The notes beneath the pieces were generated by a model, which made no database searches, had not been told where the DNA came from, and was given only the letters and a program-made list of their open reading frames with translations. From positions 1 to 64,000 of the forward strand of contig NZ_QXFJ01000019.1 of NCBI RefSeq assembly GCF_003584165.1: a DNA stretch of 64,000 bases. Reading direction: 5' to 3'. This document shows, one piece after another, positions 53,494-62,965 of the stretch. The translations under genes were made by a program, and so were the position numbers. Every line of letters begins with the position of its first letter. The stretch's first letter is position 1. Origin of the DNA: Flagellimonas aequoris. Its GTDB lineage: Bacteria > Bacteroidota > Bacteroidia > Flavobacteriales > Flavobacteriaceae.

Positions 53494-56400
53494 ATGATTC
53501 AAAAACTTAAGTATGTATTTGTTTTTGCCATATTGTTTTCCGTACAGGCGGCAATGGCACAAACAGTTACCGGGACGGTTTCTGATGGAACGGGGACACC
53601 GCTTCCAGGAGTCAACATTGTTGAAAAAGGAACCAGCAACGGAGTCACTTCCGATTTCGACGGGAACTATAGCATTACTGTTTCGGACAGCAATGCTATT
53701 TTGGTATTTTCCTATTTGGGATTCAAGCCTTTCGAGGCTTCCATATCCGGTAGGAGTACCATCAGTGTTTCCTTGGAAGAGGATACGCAGCTCTTGGACG
53801 AGGTGGTAGTAACCGCCTTGGGCATCAGTAGGGAGAAAAAATCCCTGGGATATGCCGTGACCGAGGTAGAATCTGAACAGATCAACACGGTAAAGGACTA
53901 CAACGTGGCCAATTCCTTGGTTGGTAAGGTTGCCGGTCTGGTAGTCAACCAGTCAGGTGGCGTGGGATCGGGTTCCAGGATTGTACTTCGAGGTAACAAC
54001 TCCATTACAGGAAACAACCAAGCACTTATCGTTGTGGATGGTATCCCAATCGATATGTCTGGCACCGAATCTGGTGGTAGCGTTTACAGCAGTAGCGTTA
54101 CTGGTGGGGGTATCACCGATTTGAACCCAGAGGATATCGAGTCCGTTTCCGTATTGAAAGGTCCTAATGCGGCAGCTCTTTACGGTTCGCGTGCAGCAAG
54201 TGGTGTATTGTTGATCACTACCAAAAAAGGAACCAAGGGGAAAGGCTTGGGCATCTCCTTCAACTCGAATGTTACCTTGGAAAACCCAATGTTCCTGCCT
54301 GAGTATCAAAACCAGTACGGACAGGGTAGCAATGGTACCCCTTATGCGGATTTGGCCGGTATGGGAACTGCTTCCTGGGGCTCTAGAATGGATGGGTCAC
54401 AGCAACTTTACTACACAGGGAATACCAAGGCTTACTCAGCACAGCCCAACAATGTGGAAGATTACTTTGAGACAGGGGAAAAGCTGATCAATTCCATTTC
54501 CTTGGATAAAGGAGGGGACGATTATAGCATGCGTTTTTCCTACACGAACAATTATACCACTTCCATTATTCCAAATTCCAAATTGCAGAGCCATAACTTC
54601 AATTTAAGAACATTGGTGGATATCTCCGATAAGTTGAGCTTTGATGGTAAGGCAACCTATTTTACCCAAGATTTGACCAATAGGGTGAATTTGGGTTCTG
54701 AAGGTGTTTTGGGCTACGTATATTATATGCCCAGAAGTGTTGATGTGAACGATTTGAAGACCTATCAAATCGATACCCCATCCTTATATGACCCTGCCAA
54801 CGGTCTTAGCGATTATGATGTAATCAGCTACTCAGGTAGTGGAAAGAGCATTGGTAACCCGTATTGGATCCAATACGAGGACAGGAACAACCAAAGGCGC
54901 GATCGCTTTATCGGCTTTGGAAAGCTTAACTATGAATTTACCGATTGGTTATCCGCCTTCATCAGAATGGGGGGCGATGTTACCAATGTAAGGACCGAGG
55001 TGGTCAATCCAGTGGGGCATCATTTCAATAGGTACGGGTATCTTTCCTTCACCGATGATAAGTTTACAGAACTTAATTCTGATTTCTTGATTACGGCCAA
55101 CAAAAATATCACCGAGAAACTTAACATTACGGCAAACGTTGGGGGCAACTTGTCCAAGCGTACCGTTGAAAGTATGAACGTAACGGGATCGCAGTTCAAA
55201 ATACCTACAAGGGCCTTGTTGGCGAATACCAACATTCAGTCCAGCACCCACACACCCATGCAGATCAAGAAGGTAAATTCTTTATATGGATCGGTGTCAT
55301 TGGGTTATGATAATTTCATGTATTTGGATTTGACGGCAAGGAATGACTGGTCGTCTACCTTGGCAGATAACAACCGCTCCTATTTTTATCCATCTGTGAG
55401 TTATGCAATTCTTGTGGACAGGTTCATCGATCCCGATAAGGATGTGTTGGATATGTTCAAGCTAAGGACCAGTTGGGCGGAAGTAGGTAATGATACCGGG
55501 GTATACCAATTGTACCAGACCTTTGATGTACCACAACAAGGATATTTGGGATTGACCACCTTGAGTGCTCCCGATATCCGATACAATGAGAACTTAAAAC
55601 CTGAGAGTGTTAAATCATTGGAATTTGGTGCTGAGGCAAAGTTGTTTAGCAACCGTTTGTATTTTGATTTTTCATTGTACAACATCACTACCAATGACAT
55701 GATCTATGATTTGCCTGTGCCTGCGGCAACCGGTTATAATTATTACAAATCGAACATTGGAGAGGTGCAGAACAAAGGGGTCGAATTCCTGATAGGAGGT
55801 GTACCGATCAGGACCAAGGATTTTTCATGGGATGTATCGTTCAACTTCTCAAAGAACAAGAATACGGTAAACTCACTGATCGAAGGGTTGGATGGAACCG
55901 TTCTTAACACGACCAATTCAGGAAACGTGGCCATCACAGCTAATGTAGGTGGTGGTATTGGGGATATTTACGGTACCGTTTGGGCCAAGGATGACGCAGG
56001 AAACAGATTGGTGAATGCGGAAGGTATTCCTTATGCATCTTCTGAAAGGGAGCTTTTAGGGAACTCACAACCAGATTGGATAGGAGGTCTAACCAACACC
56101 GTTTCCTATAAAAACCTTTCCTTGCGCTTTTTGATCGATGGTCGTGTGGGTGGAGAAATCTATTCCGCAACCTCGGCCAGTTTGGATGGTTCGGGTGTTT
56201 CTGAAAGAACATTGCAATATAGGGATGGCGGTGTAGTGGTGGATGCCATCAATTCCGATACCGGAGTGGCCAACACAGAAAGCATTAGGGCCCAAGAATA
56301 CTGGGGCGCCATGTCCAGTATAGCGGAGAATTATGTTTATGAACAGACCAATGTTAGATTGAGGGAATTTGCGTTCACCTATAACTTTAACAGGGATTTG

Positions 56401-56589
56401 GTACGGAAGATAGGCCTCAATTCTGCATCCTTGGGAGTGATAGGAAGAAACATGTTCTTTTTCTACAAAAAGGCAAAAGACATCGATCCTGATGCAACTT
56501 TGGGGACTGGGTTGACCGGACAGGGTATATCCATTAACAACGTGCCCACGGTCAGGAGCCTTGGGTTGAACCTTAACCTGAAACTATAA
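53494..56589 (+). CDS. SusC/RagA-family TonB-dependent transporter
   Basis: 1031 residues: signal peptide (YVFVFAILFSVQAAMAQ), regulatory domain (VTGTVSDGTGTPLPGVNIVE), plug (LLDEVVVTALGISREKKSLGY, LRGNNSITGNNQALIVVDGI, AALYGSRAASGVLLITTKKG) and a large barrel ending VRSLGLNLNLKL. It imports oligosaccharides captured by the SusD-like partner 4 bp downstream. Its ALGISREKKSLGY plug phrase belongs to a different SusC branch from the one at 34757. Confidence 0.96.
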   Translation: MIQKLKYVFVFAILFSVQAAMAQTVTGTVSDGTGTPLPGVNIVEKGTSNGVTSDFDGNYSITVSDSNAILVFSYLGFKPFEASISGRSTISVSLEEDTQLLDEVVVTALGISREKKSLGYAVTEVESEQINTVKDYNVANSLVGKVAGLVVNQSGGVGSGSRIVLRGNNSITGNNQALIVVDGIPIDMSGTESGGSVYSSSVTGGGITDLNPEDIESVSVLKGPNAAALYGSRAASGVLLITTKKGTKGKGLGISFNSNVTLENPMFLPEYQNQYGQGSNGTPYADLAGMGTASWGSRMDGSQQLYYTGNTKAYSAQPNNVEDYFETGEKLINSISLDKGGDDYSMRFSYTNNYTTSIIPNSKLQSHNFNLRTLVDISDKLSFDGKATYFTQDLTNRVNLGSEGVLGYVYYMPRSVDVNDLKTYQIDTPSLYDPANGLSDYDVISYSGSGKSIGNPYWIQYEDRNNQRRDRFIGFGKLNYEFTDWLSAFIRMGGDVTNVRTEVVNPVGHHFNRYGYLSFTDDKFTELNSDFLITANKNITEKLNITANVGGNLSKRTVESMNVTGSQFKIPTRALLANTNIQSSTHTPMQIKKVNSLYGSVSLGYDNFMYLDLTARNDWSSTLADNNRSYFYPSVSYAILVDRFIDPDKDVLDMFKLRTSWAEVGNDTGVYQLYQTFDVPQQGYLGLTTLSAPDIRYNENLKPESVKSLEFGAEAKLFSNRLYFDFSLYNITTNDMIYDLPVPAATGYNYYKSNIGEVQNKGVEFLIGGVPIRTKDFSWDVSFNFSKNKNTVNSLIEGLDGTVLNTTNSGNVAITANVGGGIGDIYGTVWAKDDAGNRLVNAEGIPYASSERELLGNSQPDWIGGLTNTVSYKNLSLRFLIDGRVGGEIYSATSASLDGSGVSERTLQYRDGGVVVDAINSDTGVANTESIRAQEYWGAMSSIAENYVYEQTNVRLREFAFTYNFNRDLVRKIGLNSASLGVIGRNMFFFYKKAKDIDPDATLGTGLTGQGISINNVPTVRSLGLNLNLKL

Positions 56590-56593
56590 AAAA

Positions 56594-58309
56594 ATGATGA
56601 TGAAAAAAGAAATAATGAGAATAGGATTGGTATTGTCCTTCCTATTGTTCGCAATAAGTTGTTCCGATTTTGACGAAATCAACGAAAACCCCAGTGCCTT
56701 CACATCGGATGAGGTCAGTGCCAAATATTTTGTTACTGAGACACAGATACGTCTGTATGCACCGGATAGGTACCCCTACTGGAGGGCACAATTGATCCAT
56801 TGGGATCGTTTTGCAGGTCAATTTTGTTTTGGCTTTAATGGCAGTTGGTGGGACGATAGCCTTTCATACAATTACAATTCAGGGTATACTGATGCTGCTT
56901 TTGATTATTTATCGGGATATGTGACAAGTCTCAGCGCCTTTTTGAACTTCGTGAAAGAAGGGGGCGAACTTGAAAACCAGAACTTTTACGCCATTGGATT
57001 GATCATGAAAGGGTTGTATTATCAAACCTATACCGACGTTTTTGGAATGGTACCCTATTCAGAAGCACTTAACCCGGATATCATAACCCCTGTTTATGAT
57101 TCACAGGCCACTATTTATCAAGGTGTCATCAATGAATTGGATGAGGCCATGGAAATTATAGGGTCATCTACCGAAACTGGTGAAGGTGTAGAGCTTTTGT
57201 CCGACAATGACCTCTTCTTCGGGGGAGATCTTCAGCAGTGGAAGAAACTGGCCAATACCCTTAAGCTCAGAATGGCGTTAAGGGCCCAGGGTGCCCCAGG
57301 AGCTGATTTTGCCAATGCAGCCATTAGTGAGGCCATGTCGGCCGATCTTTTGGTAGCGGAAACAGATAACGCCCTAATGGAAAAGGATACAGAAATATCC
57401 CAGTGGTCCAATGCCGCTTATGGAGATGTATGGCATAATTTTGGTGTAGGATCGAACTGGACAGTAGGCAAAACCTTGGTTGATTACTTGCAAAGCAACA
57501 ATGACCCTAGATTGCCCATGTACGCACAGCCCATCGATGGAGGTGAAGTGGTTTTCACCCAGCCCGCTGAGGGAGAGGGTGCTACTCTGTTCACAAAACA
57601 TGTCGATTTTATCTTGGCTCAGCTTGACAACGCTGGGGTCAGCTATACGAGGGCAGATGGTGCCAATGGCGATGGATTACCCACGGTTACCATAAATGTT
57701 GCTACCGATACCCCATATTATGTTGGGCAGCCTACCCGTTTAAACGGATTGATCTATACACACGTTAAGGAAGCCCTTTTCTCAAGGCCCGCGGAATTGA
57801 TCATCAATGCCAAGAACCAAGGAAAGGACATTTTCCCGGAGATTGTTTTCACAGCTGCAGAAGGGAACTTCTTGCAAGCTGAGGCCATTGTAAAAGGTTT
57901 GGCGGCTGGTGACGCACAGACGTTATACCAAAACGGTATTAGGCAGGCCATGAAGATTTGGGGTGTGGATGATGCCGCCATTGAAACGTTCTTGACCACT
58001 GAGGATATGGCCCTTTTAGATGGTTCAGCAGAGGAAAACCTGGAAAAGATAAGCATCCAAAGGTGGATTGCGGCTTATACGGATGGTTCAGAAGCATGGG
58101 CTATCGTGAGGGATAGTGGATATCCATCAGAGTTGTCTGCCGGGGTATCCGACTATGATCTGTACAGTGCCGGTACGTTAAATGGTGCGTATCCGCAAAG
58201 AATGCGTTACGGTACCGCTGCTTATAATACCAATGGTACAAATACCGAGGCTGCAAACTCTGCACAAGGAGCTGATATGCAGGGGACTGTCCTATGGTTT
58301 GCCCAATAA
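56594..58309 (+). CDS. SusD/RagB-like glycan-binding lipoprotein
   Basis: 571 residues with a lipoprotein signal (LVLSFLLFAISCSDF). It belongs to the longer SusD-like_2 branch: DEINENPSAFTSDEV, HWDRFAGQFCFG, VFGMVPYSEALNP, WKKLANTLKLRMALRAQG and FLQAEAIVKGLAAGD. The C-terminus is IQRWIAAYTDGSEAWAIVRDSGYP. It forms the lid of the SusC transporter encoded just upstream and binds the polysaccharide at the surface. Confidence 0.94.
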   Translation: MMMKKEIMRIGLVLSFLLFAISCSDFDEINENPSAFTSDEVSAKYFVTETQIRLYAPDRYPYWRAQLIHWDRFAGQFCFGFNGSWWDDSLSYNYNSGYTDAAFDYLSGYVTSLSAFLNFVKEGGELENQNFYAIGLIMKGLYYQTYTDVFGMVPYSEALNPDIITPVYDSQATIYQGVINELDEAMEIIGSSTETGEGVELLSDNDLFFGGDLQQWKKLANTLKLRMALRAQGAPGADFANAAISEAMSADLLVAETDNALMEKDTEISQWSNAAYGDVWHNFGVGSNWTVGKTLVDYLQSNNDPRLPMYAQPIDGGEVVFTQPAEGEGATLFTKHVDFILAQLDNAGVSYTRADGANGDGLPTVTINVATDTPYYVGQPTRLNGLIYTHVKEALFSRPAELIINAKNQGKDIFPEIVFTAAEGNFLQAEAIVKGLAAGDAQTLYQNGIRQAMKIWGVDDAAIETFLTTEDMALLDGSAEENLEKISIQRWIAAYTDGSEAWAIVRDSGYPSELSAGVSDYDLYSAGTLNGAYPQRMRYGTAAYNTNGTNTEAANSAQGADMQGTVLWFAQ

Positions 58310-58376
58310 ACCAGCGGTAATATGGAACAATCATGTGATCTTTTCATATATTGAGTTAGTTTAATTAGAGTTAAGC

Positions 58377-58413
58377 AAGTAAAGGGAGATTTATTCTTCC
58401 TTTACTTTTTTTA
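58377..58413 (+). terminator. rho-independent terminator after the second SusD gene
   Basis: AAGTAAAGG (58377-58385) pairs with CCTTTACTT (58399-58407), followed by a run of T. It ends the SusCD transcript or lowers the level of the downstream hydrolase genes. Confidence 0.75.
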
Positions 58414-58447
58414 TATTGTTTCCATACTAAAACAAATCCCAAAGGAT

Positions 58448-59902
58448 ATGCACCGATATTTCCAATTGTTTTTTGCCTTTTTGATTTTGGCTGGAACAGC
58501 TTGTAAGGATAAGGGCAAAGTACCCCCTCCTCAGCCATTGGGTCCGTTACCTACCAGTGATCAATTGGCATGGCATCAGATGGAACTCAATGCGTTTGTA
58601 CATTTTTCCATAAACACCTTCACGGACAGGGAATGGGGTTATGGGGATGAATCCCCGGACCTTTTTGATCCATCTGGATTTAATGCAGACCAATGGATGG
58701 CCACTTTAAAGGAAGCGGGTTTTAAGGGCATCATATTAACGGCCAAACATCATGATGGTTTTGCACTTTGGCCAACCGCTTATACCGATCATTCAGTTGC
58801 CAACAGTCCATTTAACAAAGGAAATGGTGATGTGGTCAAGGAAGTTTCCGAAGCTGCCGCAAGATATGGGCTTAAGTTTGGGGTCTATCTCTCCCCATGG
58901 GACCGTAATGGATCAGATTATGGGCAAGCTTCCTATGTACAGTATTATCGGAACCAGTTAAAAGAGTTGTTTACGGGCTATGGACCCATTTTTGAAATGT
59001 GGTTTGATGGGGCCAATGGGGGAGACGGTTTTTACGGTGGCGCGCGTGAAAAACGAGCCATTGACGGAGAACACTATTACGATTGGCCAAACACATTGAA
59101 AATAGTGGATTCCATGCAACCCAATGTTCTTTTCTTTAGTGATGCCGGGCCCGATATCAGATGGGTTGGCAATGAACGGGGCATTGCAGGAGAAACCAAT
59201 TGGAACACCATTACGCCCGACACGCTCTATGCAGGTAAAGCTGGAATAGAAGACCTTTTGCAGCAGGGTACAAAGGGTGGAAGCCACTGGATTCCGGCCG
59301 AAGTGGATGTTTCCATTAGACCGGGCTGGTTTTATCATCAGGCACAGGATTCTTTGGTGAGAAGTGCTGAAAACCTTTTTCAACTCTATTTGACGTCGGT
59401 AGGTAGAGGTTCCAATCTCTTGTTGAACGTTCCACCGGACAGGAGAGGGTTGTTCCATGAAAAGGATGTTGCTTCCCTTCAAGGATTCAAAAGGATTTTG
59501 GACAGTGTTTTCAATAAAAATATTGCAACCGACTCCCGTGTTACGGCTAGTTCATTTCGCGGTAATGATGAAACATATGCACCGACCCGAATGATTGATA
59601 ACGACGAAGACACCTACTGGTCCACCGATAATGGGGTTACCCAAGCTTCCTTTGAACTTGATTTTGGGTCTCCAAAAGTGTTGAACTATCTTCTACTTCA
59701 AGAGTATATCCAATTGGGGCAGAGGGTAGCAGCTTTTGATGTATTTGCATGGGAGCAAGGTTCATGGAATAAGATTGCAAGTGAAACCACCATCGGATAT
59801 AAAAGAATCTTACCCATGGGGAAAAAGTGGACATCAAGGTTAAAAGTGGTCATTACAGAGTCCCTTGGCTGCCCTGTCCTTTCCAATGTTGAAGTTTATT
59901 GA
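58448..59902 (+). CDS. alpha-L-fucosidase, GH29, with C-terminal F5/8 type C domain
   Basis: 484-residue lipoprotein (LILAGTACKD). GH29 barrel: NAFVHFSINTFTDREWGYG, IILTAKHHDGFALWPTAY, FGVYLSPWDRN and the nucleophile D187 in FEMWFDGANG. The candidate acid/base region is HWIPAEVDVSIRPGWFYH, and the barrel ends LLLNVPPDRRG. The last 130 residues form a discoidin/F5-8 type C module (APTRMIDNDEDTYWSTDNG) that may bind sugars. Architecture and length fit the 1,3/1,4-specific (GH29-B) branch, which would release fucose from branched glycans. Confidence 0.92.
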   Translation: MHRYFQLFFAFLILAGTACKDKGKVPPPQPLGPLPTSDQLAWHQMELNAFVHFSINTFTDREWGYGDESPDLFDPSGFNADQWMATLKEAGFKGIILTAKHHDGFALWPTAYTDHSVANSPFNKGNGDVVKEVSEAAARYGLKFGVYLSPWDRNGSDYGQASYVQYYRNQLKELFTGYGPIFEMWFDGANGGDGFYGGAREKRAIDGEHYYDWPNTLKIVDSMQPNVLFFSDAGPDIRWVGNERGIAGETNWNTITPDTLYAGKAGIEDLLQQGTKGGSHWIPAEVDVSIRPGWFYHQAQDSLVRSAENLFQLYLTSVGRGSNLLLNVPPDRRGLFHEKDVASLQGFKRILDSVFNKNIATDSRVTASSFRGNDETYAPTRMIDNDEDTYWSTDNGVTQASFELDFGSPKVLNYLLLQEYIQLGQRVAAFDVFAWEQGSWNKIASETTIGYKRILPMGKKWTSRLKVVITESLGCPVLSNVEVY

Positions 59903-60073
59903 CCTAAAATTAGGTATCAAAACCTTATCCCAGTACCCTTTTCTGTGAAGGTAGTCCCCAAATCGGTTGAAAGTTTGGTTCAATGCTTTTATGGATTCTT
60001 GGAAAAAGAGCGCATCTTGCAACCTTGCCAGTCGGTTCTGGGAACCATACCTTTACGGTAAAATAAGACTCTT

Positions 60074-62749
60074 ATGTTCAGATTGATATACCTATGCATT
60101 TTAGGGGCTATCTTTTTAAACTCATGTTCCCCAGATAGGGACTCAATTACTACAACAGATTTGAGGGTTGAGCATGTGGACGCTCCCTTGGGATTGGATA
60201 CTCCAGAGCCCAGGTTTTCGTGGAGGGTTGATTCAAGAAAATCTGTTCGGGAACAAAGAGGATACCACATTTCTGTGGATACCGATTCAATGGCGGTTGC
60301 CAAAGGAAAGGGGATCTATTGGAATGAGCAAAGGGAATCGGACACTACATTGCTGGTATATGATGGTAAACCACTACAACCTTTTACTAAATATTATTGG
60401 GGGGTTCAGGTTTCATCCGATGACGATAGCGTGAGTGGTGTGAGTGTCTCATCCTTTGAGACCGGGACGATGGATGTTACCAATTGGGAAGGAAGTTGGA
60501 TTACCGATGTGGAAGATGTGGACCTAAAACCTGCCCCTTATTTCCGAAGGGAATTTATTCCCAAAAAAAGGGTGGTAAAGGCAAGGGCTTATGTTACAGC
60601 GGCTGGATTGTATGAGCTATATATGAACGGACAAAAGGTAGGCAACCACTGGTTGGAACCCATTTACACCAGATTTGACAGGCGAAATCTTTATGTGACC
60701 CATGATGTAACTGCCTTTTTTAAAGAGGATAAGGTTGCTATTGGAGTGCTTTTGGGAAATGGTTGGTATAACCACCAGTCTACCGCAGTATGGAACTTTC
60801 ATCAAGCAGGATGGCGTAACCGCCCACGTTTTTTGATGAACATTCGGATATGGTATGCAGATGGTACCAACGAGGTATTCGGGACCGATGGATCATGGAA
60901 GACCAAATTGTCCCCAGTGGTGTTCAACAGCATCTACACCGCTGAGCACTATGATGCCCGTCTTGAAATTGAAGGATGGAACCAAAGCGGTTATGATGCT
61001 GCTGGTTGGAATTCGGCCCTGGAAGTAAAAGCACCTTCGGGAAAGATTACGGCAGAGGTAATGCCCCCCATCACCGGAGAGAAAATGGAATTTGTAAAAA
61101 TGGAAAAGCGAAGCAATCGGCACTATATTTTTGATCTGGGCAGAAATATTGCCGGGGTTACGGAACTCAGGATAAAAGGCGAAAAAGGAACCCGGATCAA
61201 GGTCACTCACGCAGAACAATTGGATAGTTTGGGAAATCTGGACCTATCCAACATCATTGTTCATTATAGGCCGAAGGACACACTGGATCCATTTCAAACG
61301 GATATTTATACTCTTAAAGGCGGTGAAGAGGAAATTTTCAGACCGCGGTTTAATTACAAAGGATTTCAATATGTGGCTGTGAAAAGTGATAGGCCCATCA
61401 ACATGGAATTGGAGAATATTGCAGCTTATTTTATGCACAGTGATGTTGAACCCATTGGGAAGATCCATACCTCCAACGAGACCATCAACAAAATTTGGGA
61501 GGCCACTAATGCCAGTTACCTATCCAATCTTTTTGGGTATCCCACGGATTGTCCGCAGAGGGAAAAGAACGGCTGGACGGGTGATGCGCATATCAATATC
61601 GAAACAGGACTGTATAACTATGATGCCATTTCAGTGTACGAAAAATGGATGGATGATCATAGAGATGAGCAGCAGGCCAATGGGGTGCTCCCCTCCATAA
61701 TCCCCACTTGGGGTGGATGGGGGTATGATTGGGGCAATGGCCCTGATTGGACCAGTACCATTGCCATTATTCCTTGGGAGCTGTACCAATTTTATGGAGA
61801 TGACCACGCCTTGGAAAAAATGTACGACCCACTCAAGAAATATGTGGACCACATCACATCCATCAGCTATGATGGAGGTCTTACCGATTGGGGACTAGGG
61901 GATTGGGTCCCTGTAAAATCGGTTACCCCCAAGGAATTCACTTCGTCCATCTATTATTATGTGGATGCGACCATCTTGGCTAAAGCTGCCCAACATTTTG
62001 GAAAAGAAAAGGATCATGAAACTTATACCCAGTTGGCCAAAAACATAAAAAATGCCATCAATACAAAGTATTTGAACACAGAAACTGGTTTATATGGTGA
62101 TGGTTTTCAAACAGAATTGAGCGCTCCCCTGTATTGGGGCATCGTACCCGATTCGCTCATACAAAAGGTAGCGGACAATTTGGCCAAAGAAGTCCAAAAG
62201 ACAAACCATATCGATGTTGGCCTCCTCGGCACCAAAACCATTCTGGGAGCACTTAGCCAAAACGGCTACGCAGATTTGGCCTTTTTGGTAGCATCCCAAG
62301 AAACCTATCCTTCATGGGGATGGTGGATTCAGAATGGGGCCACTACCTTGTATGAAAACTGGGACATAGACGCTTCTTCGGATTTGTCACGGAACCATAT
62401 TATGTTTGGTGCCATTAGTGCGTGGTTCTATAAAGGTATCGGGGGCATTTTACCAGACGAGAGTTCTCCAGGGTTCAAAAAAATTATACTCAAACCTAAT
62501 TTCGTGAATGGACTGACCCATTTTGAAGCTGAATTTAGGAGCAGGTACGGTTTGATTGTTTCGAAATGGGAAAAAGTGGGTAACCTTGTGACCTATCATT
62601 GCGAAGTTCCTTCCAATAGTAGTGCCAAGCTGTATCTTCAAGGGGATAAAATACAATTGAACAGCAAAGAGATTTCAACTATGGAAGTCAAAACGAATGG
62701 AATAGACCTTACAGCCGGTTCCTATACCTTTTCCATTGAAAAATATTGA
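60074..62749 (+). CDS. alpha-L-rhamnosidase, GH78
   Basis: 891-residue exported lipoprotein (LCILGAIFLNSCS). Order: N-terminal beta domain (EHVDAPLGLDTPEPRFSW), the sugar-binding-like domains with AYVTAAGLYELYMNGQKVGN, and the (alpha/alpha)6 barrel from about 475 with the catalytic segment DCPQREKNGWTGDAHI (Asp/Glu acid). PTWGGWGYDWGNGPDWTS and ASQETYPSWGWWIQNGATTLYE follow, and the last domain is a C-terminal beta sandwich. It would remove terminal alpha-L-rhamnose. With the fucosidase it points to a deoxysugar-rich polysaccharide. Confidence 0.95.
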   Translation: MFRLIYLCILGAIFLNSCSPDRDSITTTDLRVEHVDAPLGLDTPEPRFSWRVDSRKSVREQRGYHISVDTDSMAVAKGKGIYWNEQRESDTTLLVYDGKPLQPFTKYYWGVQVSSDDDSVSGVSVSSFETGTMDVTNWEGSWITDVEDVDLKPAPYFRREFIPKKRVVKARAYVTAAGLYELYMNGQKVGNHWLEPIYTRFDRRNLYVTHDVTAFFKEDKVAIGVLLGNGWYNHQSTAVWNFHQAGWRNRPRFLMNIRIWYADGTNEVFGTDGSWKTKLSPVVFNSIYTAEHYDARLEIEGWNQSGYDAAGWNSALEVKAPSGKITAEVMPPITGEKMEFVKMEKRSNRHYIFDLGRNIAGVTELRIKGEKGTRIKVTHAEQLDSLGNLDLSNIIVHYRPKDTLDPFQTDIYTLKGGEEEIFRPRFNYKGFQYVAVKSDRPINMELENIAAYFMHSDVEPIGKIHTSNETINKIWEATNASYLSNLFGYPTDCPQREKNGWTGDAHINIETGLYNYDAISVYEKWMDDHRDEQQANGVLPSIIPTWGGWGYDWGNGPDWTSTIAIIPWELYQFYGDDHALEKMYDPLKKYVDHITSISYDGGLTDWGLGDWVPVKSVTPKEFTSSIYYYVDATILAKAAQHFGKEKDHETYTQLAKNIKNAINTKYLNTETGLYGDGFQTELSAPLYWGIVPDSLIQKVADNLAKEVQKTNHIDVGLLGTKTILGALSQNGYADLAFLVASQETYPSWGWWIQNGATTLYENWDIDASSDLSRNHIMFGAISAWFYKGIGGILPDESSPGFKKIILKPNFVNGLTHFEAEFRSRYGLIVSKWEKVGNLVTYHCEVPSNSSAKLYLQGDKIQLNSKEISTMEVKTNGIDLTAGSYTFSIEKY

Positions 62750-62845
62750 TCAAAGTACTTTGTATGTGTCTTGTTATAAGAATTTTTCTTGTATACATGT
62801 AAAGATAAGTGTTCAATTGATGCTGTTGACTCCTTAAATAAAACA

Positions 62846-62862
62846 CCCCCTAGGAAAGGGGG
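62846..62862 (-). terminator. terminator for the amidohydrolase gene
   Basis: CCCCC (62846-62850) pairs with GGGGG (62858-62862), with a further C-G pair outside. Read on the minus strand it is followed by a T-rich run (GTTTTATTT). It lies about 100 bp downstream of the amidohydrolase stop. Confidence 0.55.
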
Positions 62863-62965
62863 CGCTTTACTGTCACAGATTAAGCTGGTCCATAACATTG
62901 CTTAGAAATAGTTTCTTGGAATTATAGGGATGCTTTGCATGTAGCAACCCTAAAATGAGATTGAC